A stretch of DNA of 8,859 bases from Pirellulaceae bacterium (GCA_030744095.1 JASLRF010000122.1:1-8859); one strand, 5' to 3'; positions 1 through 6,703 are shown, counted from the first letter of the stretch. Numbers and translations are program-made. The notes: generated by a model from the letters alone, not told the origin.

Positions 1-299
1 CGCAAGGCGACCAGGAGCCCGGGCTGCCGCCGGTCTTCTGAGATCTCTGCGAAGTTTCCAGTACCACGGATGATTAAGAATCGGCTGACGTTCGGTGCGT
101 ATCGCTGGAGCTCGCCGGACAGTTGCTCCGCACTATGAATCGTGTCGATGAAAAGTAAATCAGTCGGTTCGATTCGCGGAATGCTGAAGTCCTGAATCGC
201 CGCAACCGAAAGTTTGGCGATCGCCGGATCCGCTCCTGCCCACTCGTGGATCCGTTCGTAGAGTGCGTCCTTTTCGGTATCGTACCCGGAGCCTGTCAC
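1..299 (-). pseudogene. C-terminal part of a SAM-dependent methyltransferase-like protein, N-terminus missing, runs off left edge
   Basis: Read on the minus strand, an open frame runs from about 338 to the left edge, with in-frame TGA stops at 339-341 and 351-353. The only plausible start is GTG at 297-299. The protein contains IEPTDLLFIDTIHSAEQLSGEL, then an APNVSRFLII strand and, near the edge, GLLVAL. This resembles the second half of a class I methyltransferase family in which PTDLLFIDT-H-YEQL is followed by KVRKYI-HDT. Here the usual HDT appears as RGT. The glycine-rich SAM-binding N-terminal half expected in that family is absent, and no frame upstream supplies it, because the tRNA-Pro terminator lies there. 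It is therefore probably a 5'-truncated remnant, or less likely a very divergent short gene. The 3' end is outside the window, so loss of function cannot be proved. The family call is from memory of the motif and is moderate. Confidence 0.45.
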
Positions 300-334
300 A
301 ACAGGGGATGCACTGTACCTGAAATCGACAAAAA

Positions 335-358
335 GGTATCACCAAAGGTATCACCAAC
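335..358. repeat. 12-nt tandem direct repeat
   Basis: Two adjacent copies, GGTATCACCAAA (335-346) and GGTATCACCAAC (347-358), differ only at the last base. They lie between the tRNA-Pro terminator and the truncated methyltransferase frame, and each contributes a TGA stop to that minus-strand frame. They could be a trace of recombination or an attachment-site-like remnant, but no integrase is present to support that. Confidence 0.7.
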
Positions 359-361
359 AGA

Positions 362-397
362 AAAAGGACTTGCGGTCATTTGACCACAAGTCCTTTT
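362..397 (-). terminator. Rho-independent terminator of tRNA-Pro
   Basis: A perfect 11-bp stem is formed by AAAAGGACTTG (362-372) and CAAGTCCTTTT (387-397). Its loop contains a further 5-bp stem, GGTCA (374-378) with TGACC (381-385). On the minus strand the stem runs into a T tract (365-361). It begins about 20 nt after the tRNA 3' end. The A/T-rich flanks would let it act in both directions. Confidence 0.85.
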
Positions 398-417
398 GTT
401 TCAATGCCTTAACTTCA

Positions 418-493
<76 letters not shown>

Positions 494-505
494 AGGTGTC
501 TTTAC

Positions 506-533
506 ATCGTACCGCGCGGACCTGACCGGGCAA
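506..533 (-). promoter_or_regulatory. Candidate sigma70-type promoter of tRNA-Pro
   Basis: On the minus strand TTGCCC (528-533) and TACGAT (506-511) are separated by 16 nt, a good match to -35 and -10 elements. The -10 ends 12 nt before the first tRNA base, leaving room for a short 5' leader removed by RNase P. The assignment is from sequence only. Confidence 0.45.
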
Positions 534-613
534 AGAGGGAAGTTAACACCCACCAAAATATGCCTCGTTTCTGACGCGACAGGTCATCACCCCACTCAAG
601 TTCCTCATCGCGT

Positions 614-2371
614 TCACGCTGTGTTGCACCGCGCTGTGGGACGCCAATCTACCAAGTGCATTTCAACCGTGCGGCGACCGCGAAATTCGTTGATCACCGG
701 ACGATAGGCGACATCAATTGCCCCGTTGGCCGCCGTCAGGTCTTCCAGCCAGTCACCTTTGCCGAACGCCACAGCCCGCAACTTCACGCCATGCTGCGTC
801 AATTCAACAGAGAGGTGGCGTTCACCGCTGCCCAAGAAACGGGGTGGCGCGGCTTTGGTGACTGCCGTGGCGCAGAGGACCGGCCTTGGATTGCACGCAC
901 CGAATGGCGACATTTGCTCGACCTGCTGCACCGACCCCAACGTGAGCTGACTAAACGCTGCCTCCGCATCGATGCGAACTTCCGCGATGCGGTCTTCGTC
1001 AGAGATTGCGCCCGCAGCGTACTCGCAAAATGCCGACCGAAACGCGTCAACGCGCACCTCGTCGATTTTTAAACCGGCCGCCGCAGCATGGCCTCCATGC
1101 GATACCAAGTACTCGTCGCATCGTGCGAAAGCTGAATGCAAGTCCAGGCCACACGCGCTTCGGCCTGAACCGCTGCCGGGCTTCGTACCAAGTTCGTCCA
1201 GTGCAATCAGCACAACAGGACGATGGTACTTCTCCGCCAGACGACCAGCCACAATCCCTATGACCCCAGCATGCCAGCCCGATCCAGCCAAAACAAAAGC
1301 AGAGTTATTCCCTGGATCAAACCGCTCCTTGATCTGCTTGTTGGCCGCCAGGTAAACACTGCGTTCGAGTGTGTCGCGCCTGCCATTTAGTTCCGTGAGG
1401 AATTCGGCGAGGTCGCTCGCCCGCGCTTCCGAATCCGTGGTGAGTAATTCGATGCCCAGTTGCGCTTGACCTAATCTTCCGGCGGCATTCAATCGCGGGG
1501 CAAGGCTAAACGCGATATCTTCGCTGGATAGCGAAGGCTTCGTATCCAGCTTGGCCACTCGCATTAGCGCGCGAACACCGATTGGCGGGGATTCTCTGAG
1601 GCTCTTCAGGCCATGACGAACCAGAATGCGGTTCTCGTCAACCAAGGGCACAACATCGGCGACAGTGCCAATCGCCGCAAGGCCAATCGCAGTCAAAAGA
1701 AAACTCCGCATTCGCGGGCTGACTTTCTTTGAATCACTGGCACGGCAGCAAAGCGCCCACGCCAGCTTGAACGCGACTCCCGCGCCACACAGCCCAGCGA
1801 ACGGATACGTCGTGCCAGGCAGCGCTGGATGTACCAATGCCGCGGCACCCGGCAGAGTCTCGCCGAACTGATGGTGATCAGTGACGATCAATTCGATTCC
1901 ATTCTGCTTGGCCGTTTCCGCTTCCTCGACACTGGCGATTCCGCAATCGACGGAAATCACCATCTGCGTCCCTTCGGCTGCCAACGTCGCAAGCGCCTCA
2001 TCGTTTAGGCCGTATCCTTCTTCGAGTCGGTTGGGAACGTAGCTGCGAACCTCCGCGCCCAGCATGCGAAGGCAACCCAAGAGAATCGATGCGCCAGTCA
2101 TGCCATCAGCGTCATAGTCGCCGTATACGACAATCTTTCGCTTGGCTGCAATCGCATCATGGATCAACGCAGCCGCAGCTGGAACTCCCGGAAGTTCTTC
2201 CGGGTCACGCAGGCCTGTCAGCTTTGGGTCGAGAAACGACTGAACCTGGCTCGCGTCGGTAATCCCGCGACTGACGAGCAACTGGGCAACGATCGCCGAT
2301 ATCCCAGCGCTGCGCTCCAATGCGAGAATGCGTTCGGCATCGTGAGCCTGAATGCGCCAGCGTTTGCCCAT
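614..2371 (-). CDS. recJ: Single-stranded-DNA-specific exonuclease RecJ
   Basis: The 585-aa protein is a full-length RecJ, the 5'-3' single-strand exonuclease of recombination (RecF pathway), mismatch and base-excision repair. The DHH catalytic core shows the metal-binding motifs DYDADG (85-90), VDCG (141-144), TDHH (164-167), HP (181-182), GTVADV (235-240) and PRLNAAGR (292-299). The DHHA1 region follows, with GSGRSACGLDLHSAF and SHGGH (424-428). From about 460 comes the C-terminal OB fold, including the typical MSPFGACNPRPVL (488-500). All key acidic and histidine residues are present, so it should be active. The ATG at 2369-2371 starts the usual MGKRWRI N-terminus; no strong Shine-Dalgarno is visible. 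It lies 115 nt downstream of rpmG on the same strand and may be co-transcribed with it. Confidence 0.97.
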   Translation of the reverse strand: MGKRWRIQAHDAERILALERSAGISAIVAQLLVSRGITDASQVQSFLDPKLTGLRDPEELPGVPAAAALIHDAIAAKRKIVVYGDYDADGMTGASILLGCLRMLGAEVRSYVPNRLEEGYGLNDEALATLAAEGTQMVISVDCGIASVEEAETAKQNGIELIVTDHHQFGETLPGAAALVHPALPGTTYPFAGLCGAGVAFKLAWALCCRASDSKKVSPRMRSFLLTAIGLAAIGTVADVVPLVDENRILVRHGLKSLRESPPIGVRALMRVAKLDTKPSLSSEDIAFSLAPRLNAAGRLGQAQLGIELLTTDSEARASDLAEFLTELNGRRDTLERSVYLAANKQIKERFDPGNNSAFVLAGSGWHAGVIGIVAGRLAEKYHRPVVLIALDELGTKPGSGSGRSACGLDLHSAFARCDEYLVSHGGHAAAAGLKIDEVRVDAFRSAFCEYAAGAISDEDRIAEVRIDAEAAFSQLTLGSVQQVEQMSPFGACNPRPVLCATAVTKAAPPRFLGSGERHLSVELTQHGVKLRAVAFGKGDWLEDLTAANGAIDVAYRPVINEFRGRRTVEMHLVDWRPTARCNTA

Positions 2372-2432
2372 TACAGTTGGGTTCGGACAAAGAAACTAGG
2401 ATTGAAAATGAAAGCTGGTGCGGCGTCACGCG

Positions 2433-2478
2433 GCCCAACTGAACAATGAGCCCAGCTGAACTGGCAGCCCAACCGGCA
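2433..2478. repeat. Short direct repeats with 17-nt spacing between recJ and rpmG
   Basis: GCCCAACTGAAC (2433-2444) and GCCCAGCTGAAC (2450-2461) differ at one base, and a third start, GCCCAA, lies at 2467, so the units sit exactly 17 nt apart. They occupy the short intergenic stretch just after the rpmG stop. In addition CAGTTGGG (2374-2381) and CCCAACTG (2434-2441) form an 8-bp inverted pair with a 52-nt spacer. The function is unknown and could be chance. Confidence 0.5.
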
Positions 2479-2486
2479 CGACGTAA

Positions 2487-2666
2487 CTACTTCTTCTTTT
2501 CGACGTGAACCGTATGTTTTCGCAACCGCGGGCAAAACTTCTTCAGCTTCAGTTTTTCCCGCCCGGGCTTGCGGCGCACGAAGTAGTTGTAATCGCCGGT
2601 CTCTTCACAAACCAAGAAAACGGTGTCCGCCTTTTTTTTCCCTTTGCCGCCGGTCTTCTTCGCCAT
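2487..2666 (-). CDS. rpmG: 50S ribosomal protein L33
   Basis: This 59-aa basic protein, starting [12 protein letters not shown], matches bacterial L33, a small protein of the large ribosomal subunit near the E site. The conserved core [18 protein letters not shown] is followed by [21 protein letters not shown]. Zinc-binding forms of L33 have two CxxC pairs. Here each pair keeps only its first cysteine (C20 and C45, with T23 and L48 in the partner places), so this is a zinc-independent form. The frame stays open to 2858, but the extra 64 codons are unlike L33. ATG 2664-2666 gives the normal length, and a purine-rich AAGAGGA lies roughly 12-15 nt upstream. It precedes recJ on the same strand. 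Confidence 0.96.
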   Translation of the reverse strand: MAKKTGGKGKKKADTVFLVCEETGDYNYFVRRKPGREKLKLKKFCPRLRKHTVHVEKKK

Positions 2667-2758
2667 GGTGAGCCGTGTCCTCTTCAAACAGGTCGTGCCA
2701 CAGAAATGCTGGCACAAGTAGGGGTGCGTATTTGTAAGTCCCGAATTGTAACCAAAAT

Positions 2759-2896
2759 ATGGCATCTGAACAGGTCCGTTTCGAGGTCGTTTTCCTGACG
2801 CAACTCGTGGTTTCAATCGCCTTTGGTCATTCGGGCCGCCGATTCGATGCGGTGGCAATCAATGGTGTTGCATTCGCACAAAAAGGCGGGACTTGA
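2759..2896 (+). CDS. Possible small ORF, 45 aa, unrecognised
   Basis: ATG at 2759 opens a 45-codon frame ending in TGA at 2894-2896. The product begins [22 protein letters not shown] and has a short hydrophobic stretch at residues 10-22, then a basic/polar tail. It lies between the divergent genes and overlaps no accepted gene. No Shine-Dalgarno precedes it (the context is A/T-rich), and the candidate promoter at 2893 overlaps its end. It could be a small membrane-associated protein or a chance frame. The only support is that the composition looks protein-like. Confidence 0.2.
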   Translation: MASEQVRFEVVFLTQLVVSIAFGHSGRRFDAVAINGVAFAQKGGT

Positions 2897-2920
2897 AATC
2901 GACGGAAAATTCTGTAGCCT
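2893..2920 (+). promoter_or_regulatory. Candidate promoter for the first toroid gene
   Basis: TTGAAA (2893-2898) is one base from TTGACA and lies 16 nt before TAGCCT (2915-2920), which keeps TA and the final T of a -10 element. Transcription from here would give a leader of about 230 nt that includes the 36-codon ORF at 2932. The -10 is weak. Confidence 0.3.
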
Positions 2921-2931
2921 AAGAGGTTAAG

Positions 2932-3042
2932 ATGGCTTATCATGATCAGTGGAAGATCTCTCACGGGGAATCTCTGCATTCCTCAATTCTGGATCTCCAT
3001 GATGGCGAATCCGCCCCACGGGATTTCGGTTCGGACTTTTGA
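2932..3042 (+). CDS. Possible small ORF or leader peptide, 36 aa, unrecognised
   Basis: ATG at 2932 opens a 36-codon frame that stops at 3040-3042. It is preceded by AAGAGG (2921-2926), a Shine-Dalgarno-like sequence at normal distance. That is better translation context than most genes in this window have. The product, beginning MAYHDQWKISHGES, is acidic and histidine-rich with no membrane segment or recognised motif. It lies 112 nt upstream of the first toroid gene on the same strand and inside its likely leader. It could be a small protein, a leader peptide or a chance frame. Confidence 0.25.
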   Translation: MAYHDQWKISHGESLHSSILDLHDGESAPRDFGSDF

Positions 3043-3154
3043 ATTCGGCGAGAAACACGAGTACAAACCGGCGCGAGATGCGTTAAGCCGGTAGCAGATA
3101 GACACATTTTAGTGGCTTTGGAACAGCAGAAGAGCAAGAGACGGAGCACGAAGC

Positions 3155-4738
3155 ATGGCGACTGGATCCTCCATTTCCAACACGACGCCCCTTTCTGATC
3201 CCGATCAACAGTCAATGGATGACCACGCCCTTGATGCGGCCGAGGCGGAGGCGGACGACGGGGAAGAAGAGGAAGAGATTGGTGCCGGTTTCGGTAGCCG
3301 TTTCCTCTTTTTCAATGCCGTCCCCAGTTGGGCGGTCAGCATGGTTGTGCACGTCTTTATCCTGCTGGCGCTGACGCTGATGTATTTCGATCAATCATCG
3401 GAAGCGGCACGCACCGTGCTCAATGTCTCTCCTCCTGGTGAAGTGGAAGAAGTCAAGGACTTTGAGTTGCTGGAAGACTTGGAGCCGATGGAGGTTGAAA
3501 CGATGACCGCTGAGGTTGTTGTTCAGACCGAAGTGACAACGCCAACGGAAATGGTTGACGTCTCCGTTTCGACAGATATTGATGCGGCCCCGCTGACAGT
3601 CCAATTGGTCGAGTTCAGTTCGGAGACGGCACCTCGCAACGACTTGATGCAGGAAATTGGTTCGGTCACTGGCAAAGGCGTCGAAGGCCGTGGCATGGCG
3701 GCCCGAAAACAGATGGTTGCGAGCAATGGTGGTTCCGAGGGCAGCGAAAAAGCCGTTGCTTTAGCGCTCAAATGGTTTGCCCAGCACCAACGCCCAGACG
3801 GGAGTTGGAGTTTTGATCATCGGCAAGGACAGTGTGGCGGTCGCTGTACACACCAGGGAACGCTGACGGATTGCTACACGGGTGCGACGGCCATGGCGCT
3901 GCTTCCATTTCTGGGATCCGGTCAAACTCATAAAGAAGGACAGTACAAACAACAGGTGTTTGCTGGTCTGAGCTATTTGATTCGTGCGCAGAACAAGAAG
4001 AACGGCTCGTTGGTGCAAAGCGGGGGAAACATGTACTCTCATGGCTTAGCCGCAATCGTTCTGTGTGAAGCCTATGCAATGACACAGGATCGGCAGTTGA
4101 TGATGCCAGCCCAGGCGTCACTGGCATACATCGTGTATGCCCAGGATCCCGTGGGCGGTGGTTGGCGCTATGGCCCCAAACAACCGGGCGACACCTCTGT
4201 GGTCGGCTGGCAGTTAATGGCGCTCAAGAGCGGGCACATGGCATACCTCAAAGTACCGCCGTCATGTGTTGCCGGAACGACCAAGTTTCTGGACAGTGTC
4301 CAGACGGAATACGGTGCGAAGTACGGTTATGCGACGCCAGGTGCAAAACCATCAACAACGGCAGTGGGTCTGCTGTGTCGCATGTATCTGGGATGGAAGA
4401 AAGACAACGAAGCGCTTGAAGCTGGCGCACAGTACATCAGCAAGATTGGCCCCAAACCCACGGACATGTACTACAACTATTATGCAACCCAAGTCATGCG
4501 GCATTTCGGCGGCGATATGTGGGAAAAATGGAACAGTGTTATGCGAGATCAGCTGGTCGAATCGCAGAGCACCAAGGGCCACATGCTGGGAAGCTGGGAT
4601 GTTGCTGGCGGCGGTCACGTGAATGATCGTGGTGGGCGACTGTACTTCACGTCATGCGCGACGATGATCCTCGAAGTCTACTATCGACACATGCCAATCT
4701 ACGGCAAGGCAGCTGCGGAAGAGGATTTCCCGCTCTAG
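3155..4738 (+). CDS. Membrane-anchored prenyltransferase/squalene-oxidase repeat (alpha/alpha-toroid) protein, copy A
   Basis: The 527-aa protein has an acidic cytoplasmic N-terminus (residues 22-41), one transmembrane helix (about 55-78, containing VSMVVHVFILLALTL), an acidic E/V/T-rich linker (about 79-190) and a C-terminal alpha/alpha-toroid domain (about 195-512). The toroid shows repeated QW-like elements: QRPDGSW (212-218), the GGWRYGPKQPGDT region (335-347), GWQLMALKSG (351-360) and YYNYYATQVM (439-448). The few flanking charges suggest N-in, C-out, placing the toroid outside the cytoplasmic membrane. The fold is that of squalene cyclases and protein prenyltransferases, but no DxDD acid motif and no CGEQ thioester is present, so a cyclase reaction cannot be assigned. 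Cysteines C227, C231 and C240 form a small cluster. GGAG at 3143-3146 supports the ATG at 3155. A paralogue follows downstream on the same strand. Confidence 0.9.
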   Translation: MATGSSISNTTPLSDPDQQSMDDHALDAAEAEADDGEEEEEIGAGFGSRFLFFNAVPSWAVSMVVHVFILLALTLMYFDQSSEAARTVLNVSPPGEVEEVKDFELLEDLEPMEVETMTAEVVVQTEVTTPTEMVDVSVSTDIDAAPLTVQLVEFSSETAPRNDLMQEIGSVTGKGVEGRGMAARKQMVASNGGSEGSEKAVALALKWFAQHQRPDGSWSFDHRQGQCGGRCTHQGTLTDCYTGATAMALLPFLGSGQTHKEGQYKQQVFAGLSYLIRAQNKKNGSLVQSGGNMYSHGLAAIVLCEAYAMTQDRQLMMPAQASLAYIVYAQDPVGGGWRYGPKQPGDTSVVGWQLMALKSGHMAYLKVPPSCVAGTTKFLDSVQTEYGAKYGYATPGAKPSTTAVGLLCRMYLGWKKDNEALEAGAQYISKIGPKPTDMYYNYYATQVMRHFGGDMWEKWNSVMRDQLVESQSTKGHMLGSWDVAGGGHVNDRGGRLYFTSCATMILEVYYRHMPIYGKAAAEEDFPL

Positions 4739-4802
4739 GTGGTCGTGCAAAGTTCAGCAGGACCTTCCGTCAGACCGGTGGACGGCGATGAGACCGGCCA
4801 AC

Positions 4803-4832
4803 GTGACTGGTCACTAGCGGCGTACCGTTTTT
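4803..4832 (+). terminator. Weak candidate terminator after copy A
   Basis: A palindromic GTGAC-TG-GTCAC (4803-4814) is followed by a small hairpin, with CGG (4818-4820) and CCG (4825-4827) extended by a G-T wobble and an A-T pair, running directly into TTTTT (4828-4832). The stems are short, so termination may be partial and read-through into copy B is possible. Confidence 0.3.
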
Positions 4833-4966
4833 GACTGAAGCGCAGGCGAACTGCCGAAGGTCTTTGCCAGAAGCCTCACAACTTCTCTAACCGGTCGATC
4901 GGCATATCTCTTCCAATCACGCAACATCTGGGCCCTCGAATCCGTCACCACCTCGGGCGCGCGACC

Positions 4967-4972
4967 TATACT
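4967..4972 (+). promoter_or_regulatory. Candidate -10 box for copy B
   Basis: TATACT (4967-4972) sits in CTATACTTGCG, nearly the same as the CTAGACTTGCG upstream of the HisA-like gene. No convincing -35 is visible (GTCACC at 4944-4949). Transcription would start near 4979, which fits translation from ATG 5015 better than from TTG 4982. Confidence 0.4.
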
Positions 4973-5014
4973 TGCGCGACGTTGAGCCCACCAGGAATCG
5001 CTGCGCGCGTGCCA

Positions 5015-6595
5015 ATGCCGAATAACCCGCACAACACGACTTCGACGGCCACCGATGGGCCAAGCGCGGAGTTTGTCCACGATCCTCCTCGGAAGCACCC
5101 AGGACCACCATCTCGCGCGATTTCACAACAACGTCCCGCGACAACCGCCACCTCGCCACGACGGTCATTCCTGGCTGCGGATTCCGTACAGAACACGCTC
5201 AGTTTCATGGTCAGCATGATGGTGCATTTGGTCATTCTGGTCGCGCTGGGCCTGCTATTGACACCAAATGAGGATGAGCGGCATCGCGTCGCATTAGTCG
5301 TAACCGCACACGAGGATGACGAAGAACCTAGCTTGTTGGAACCAATGTTGGCGGTAAGTTCTTTCGACAGCCCTGAAGCTGAATCTGAGAAAGACGATCC
5401 GCAGCTTGCTCAAATGCCTAACGCGCCGAACATCCCATCGCCCTTTGCTCGCCAGGAAACGGCTTCGGTTGTCCAGCCTGCCAGCCGTCTGGCACGGCAG
5501 ATTCCGCTGACCACATTGATGTTGGCCAACAACGCACCCGTTGGAGGCGGCTTCGAGGGTCGAACGCAGGAGGCGCGAGCGAGGCTAGCTGCCACGGGCG
5601 GGGCAACGCCACACAGCGAAGCGGCGGTGGAAGCTGGCCTGGCGTGGCTGGCCGCACATCAACGGACCGATGGCAGTTGGCGACTACTGCATCAGTTCGG
5701 CACCTGTGACTGTCGCAACCAAGGTGTCCGCGAGACGTCAACCGGCGCAACTGGGCTTGGCCTATTACCGTTTCTGGGGGCGGGCTACACACATCTCCGC
5801 GGTCCTTATCATGAAGTCATCCAAAAAGGACTTGACTACCTGATGCGCAAGATGGTCGACACGCCTCACGGTGGCGACCTGCAGGAAGGAGGCAACATCG
5901 GCATGTACACGCATGGAATCGCCGCTCTCGCCTTATGTGAAGCCTACGCAATGACTGGCGATCAACAGCTGCGACCCTACGCTGAAAAAACGATCCAGTT
6001 CATCTGCACCGCCCAGCATTCCCAAGGGGGCTGGCGCTACAATCCAGGTCAGCCCGGTGACACCACTGTCAGTGGGTGGCAAGTCATGGCGCTCAAGAGC
6101 GGACGTCTGGCCAGGTTGGAGGTGCCGTCGCATGTGATTGAACGCACGAAACTCTATTTGAACAGCGTGTCGACATCGCAAGGAGCATTTTACGGCTACC
6201 GGACGCCAAGAAAGGAAGCAGGGCCGACGGCAGTCGCCTTGTTGCTGCGGATGTACCTCGGTTGGACGCGTGATGACGACCGCCTCGTCCGTGGCTCGAT
6301 GTATCTGTCTGCGACTGGACCTTCCAGAACGGATGTCTATTTCAACTACTATGCGACGCAGGTCATGCATCACCTGCAAGGGAACGGTTGGCCGCAGTGG
6401 AACGCACGGATGCGAGATTACCTTGTCGAAACGCAAGCCAAGCGGGAGCACGAAAAAGGCAGCTGGTTCTTCCCTGACCCGCATGGCACGTTCGGTGGAC
6501 GCCTTTACACGACAGCCATGTGTATCATGACCCTGGAAGTGTATTACCGCCATATGCCCCTATATGGCGATGATGCCGTGATCGACGACTTTTAG
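5015..6595 (+). CDS. Membrane-anchored prenyltransferase/squalene-oxidase repeat (alpha/alpha-toroid) protein, copy B
   Basis: From ATG 5015 the protein has 526 aa. Its N-terminus is basic, P/S/T-rich and cytoplasmic (1-60). A single transmembrane helix follows (about 63-83, VSMMVHLVILVALGL), then an acidic linker (about 84-200) and a toroid domain (about 203-512). Long blocks match copy A: TGATxxxLLPFLGxGxTH (243-260), MYTHGIAALALCEAYAMT (297-314), GGWRYNPGQPGDT (338-350), GWQVMALKSG (354-363), FNYYATQVM (443-451) and LEVYYRHMPLYG (507-518). The linkers do not match, so the genes are diverged tandem duplicates. No DxDD or thioester motif was found. The Cys cluster is reduced to CDC (231-233). 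The basic N-terminus supports N-in, C-out. TTG 4982 (537 aa) and GTG 5009 are alternative starts. The biochemical role is unknown. Confidence 0.9.
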   Translation: MPNNPHNTTSTATDGPSAEFVHDPPRKHPGPPSRAISQQRPATTATSPRRSFLAADSVQNTLSFMVSMMVHLVILVALGLLLTPNEDERHRVALVVTAHEDDEEPSLLEPMLAVSSFDSPEAESEKDDPQLAQMPNAPNIPSPFARQETASVVQPASRLARQIPLTTLMLANNAPVGGGFEGRTQEARARLAATGGATPHSEAAVEAGLAWLAAHQRTDGSWRLLHQFGTCDCRNQGVRETSTGATGLGLLPFLGAGYTHLRGPYHEVIQKGLDYLMRKMVDTPHGGDLQEGGNIGMYTHGIAALALCEAYAMTGDQQLRPYAEKTIQFICTAQHSQGGWRYNPGQPGDTTVSGWQVMALKSGRLARLEVPSHVIERTKLYLNSVSTSQGAFYGYRTPRKEAGPTAVALLLRMYLGWTRDDDRLVRGSMYLSATGPSRTDVYFNYYATQVMHHLQGNGWPQWNARMRDYLVETQAKREHEKGSWFFPDPHGTFGGRLYTTAMCIMTLEVYYRHMPLYGDDAVIDDF

Positions 6596-6600
6596 TTGAA

Positions 6601-6626
6601 CCACCAACGGGTGCAACAGTTGGTGG
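6601..6626 (+). terminator. Hairpin just after the copy B stop
   Basis: CCACCAAC (6601-6608) pairs perfectly with GTTGGTGG (6619-6626), an 8-bp stem with a 10-nt loop starting 5 nt after the stop codon. There is no T tract, so termination is uncertain; it may instead protect the 3' end. A related hairpin, AACCGCC (6674-6680) with GGCGGTT (6690-6696), follows the duplicated tail. Confidence 0.4.
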
Positions 6627-6628
6627 TC

Positions 6629-6703
6629 ATCCCACTTTATGGCGATGACGCCATTGTCGACGACTGTTAGTCGAACCGCCAACGGGCAAGGCGGTTGGCA
6701 TTT
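6629..6703 (+). pseudogene. Remnant of a third toroid-gene copy: duplicated C-terminal tail, stop and hairpin
   Basis: Seventy-five nt after the end of copy B, the sequence again reads IPLYGDDAIVDDC-stop (6629-6670), matching the copy B ending MPLYGDDAVIDDF-stop (6554-6595). The match continues past the stop: TTGAACCACCAACGGG in copy B versus TCGAACCGCCAACGGG here, each followed by a hairpin. Many differences in the coding part are third-position or conservative (ccc/cca, cta/ctt, gat/gac, V-I versus I-V), as expected if both once evolved as coding sequence. Upstream of the isoleucine the match is lost. The simplest reading is the stump of a former third tandem gene. A local duplication of the 3' end is the alternative. 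Confidence 0.65.

Larger units (their letters stand above)
2667..3154. other. Divergent intergenic region between rpmG and the first toroid gene
   Basis: This 488-nt stretch separates divergently transcribed genes and should hold both promoters. A hairpin, GTGCCA (2695-2700) with TGGCAC (2710-2715), would lie in the rpmG leader. For the plus strand, TTGAAA (2893-2898), 16 nt and TAGCCT (2915-2920) form a modest promoter candidate. Two small plus-strand ORFs are present (2759-2896 and 2932-3042) and are described separately. No RNA gene was recognised. Confidence 0.6.

Noticed and set aside
656..1355. Plus-strand open frames of 138, 127 and 85 aa over recJ
   Set aside because: RecJ is complete with all motifs on the other strand; these frames are compositional shadows.
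2667..2858. N-terminal extension of L33 by 64 codons in the same open frame
   Set aside because: L33 is about 50-60 aa and MAKK at 2666 is the normal start; the extension has no ribosomal protein similarity and covers the expected promoter region.
5933..6553. 206-aa minus-strand open frame inside copy B
   Set aside because: It is fully antisense to a strongly conserved toroid-coding region, and its sequence is the Arg/His/Pro-rich type expected from the complementary strand.
3155..6595. Calling the two toroid proteins squalene-hopene cyclases or hopanoid enzymes
   Set aside because: No DxDD motif in the toroid domains (the DDD in copy B is in a loop after YLGWTR), each is only one toroid domain in length, and both have an N-terminal TM anchor that cyclases lack.
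3155..6595. Alpha-2-macroglobulin-type thioester domain
   Set aside because: The fold class is related, but no CGEQ-like thioester motif is present in either protein.
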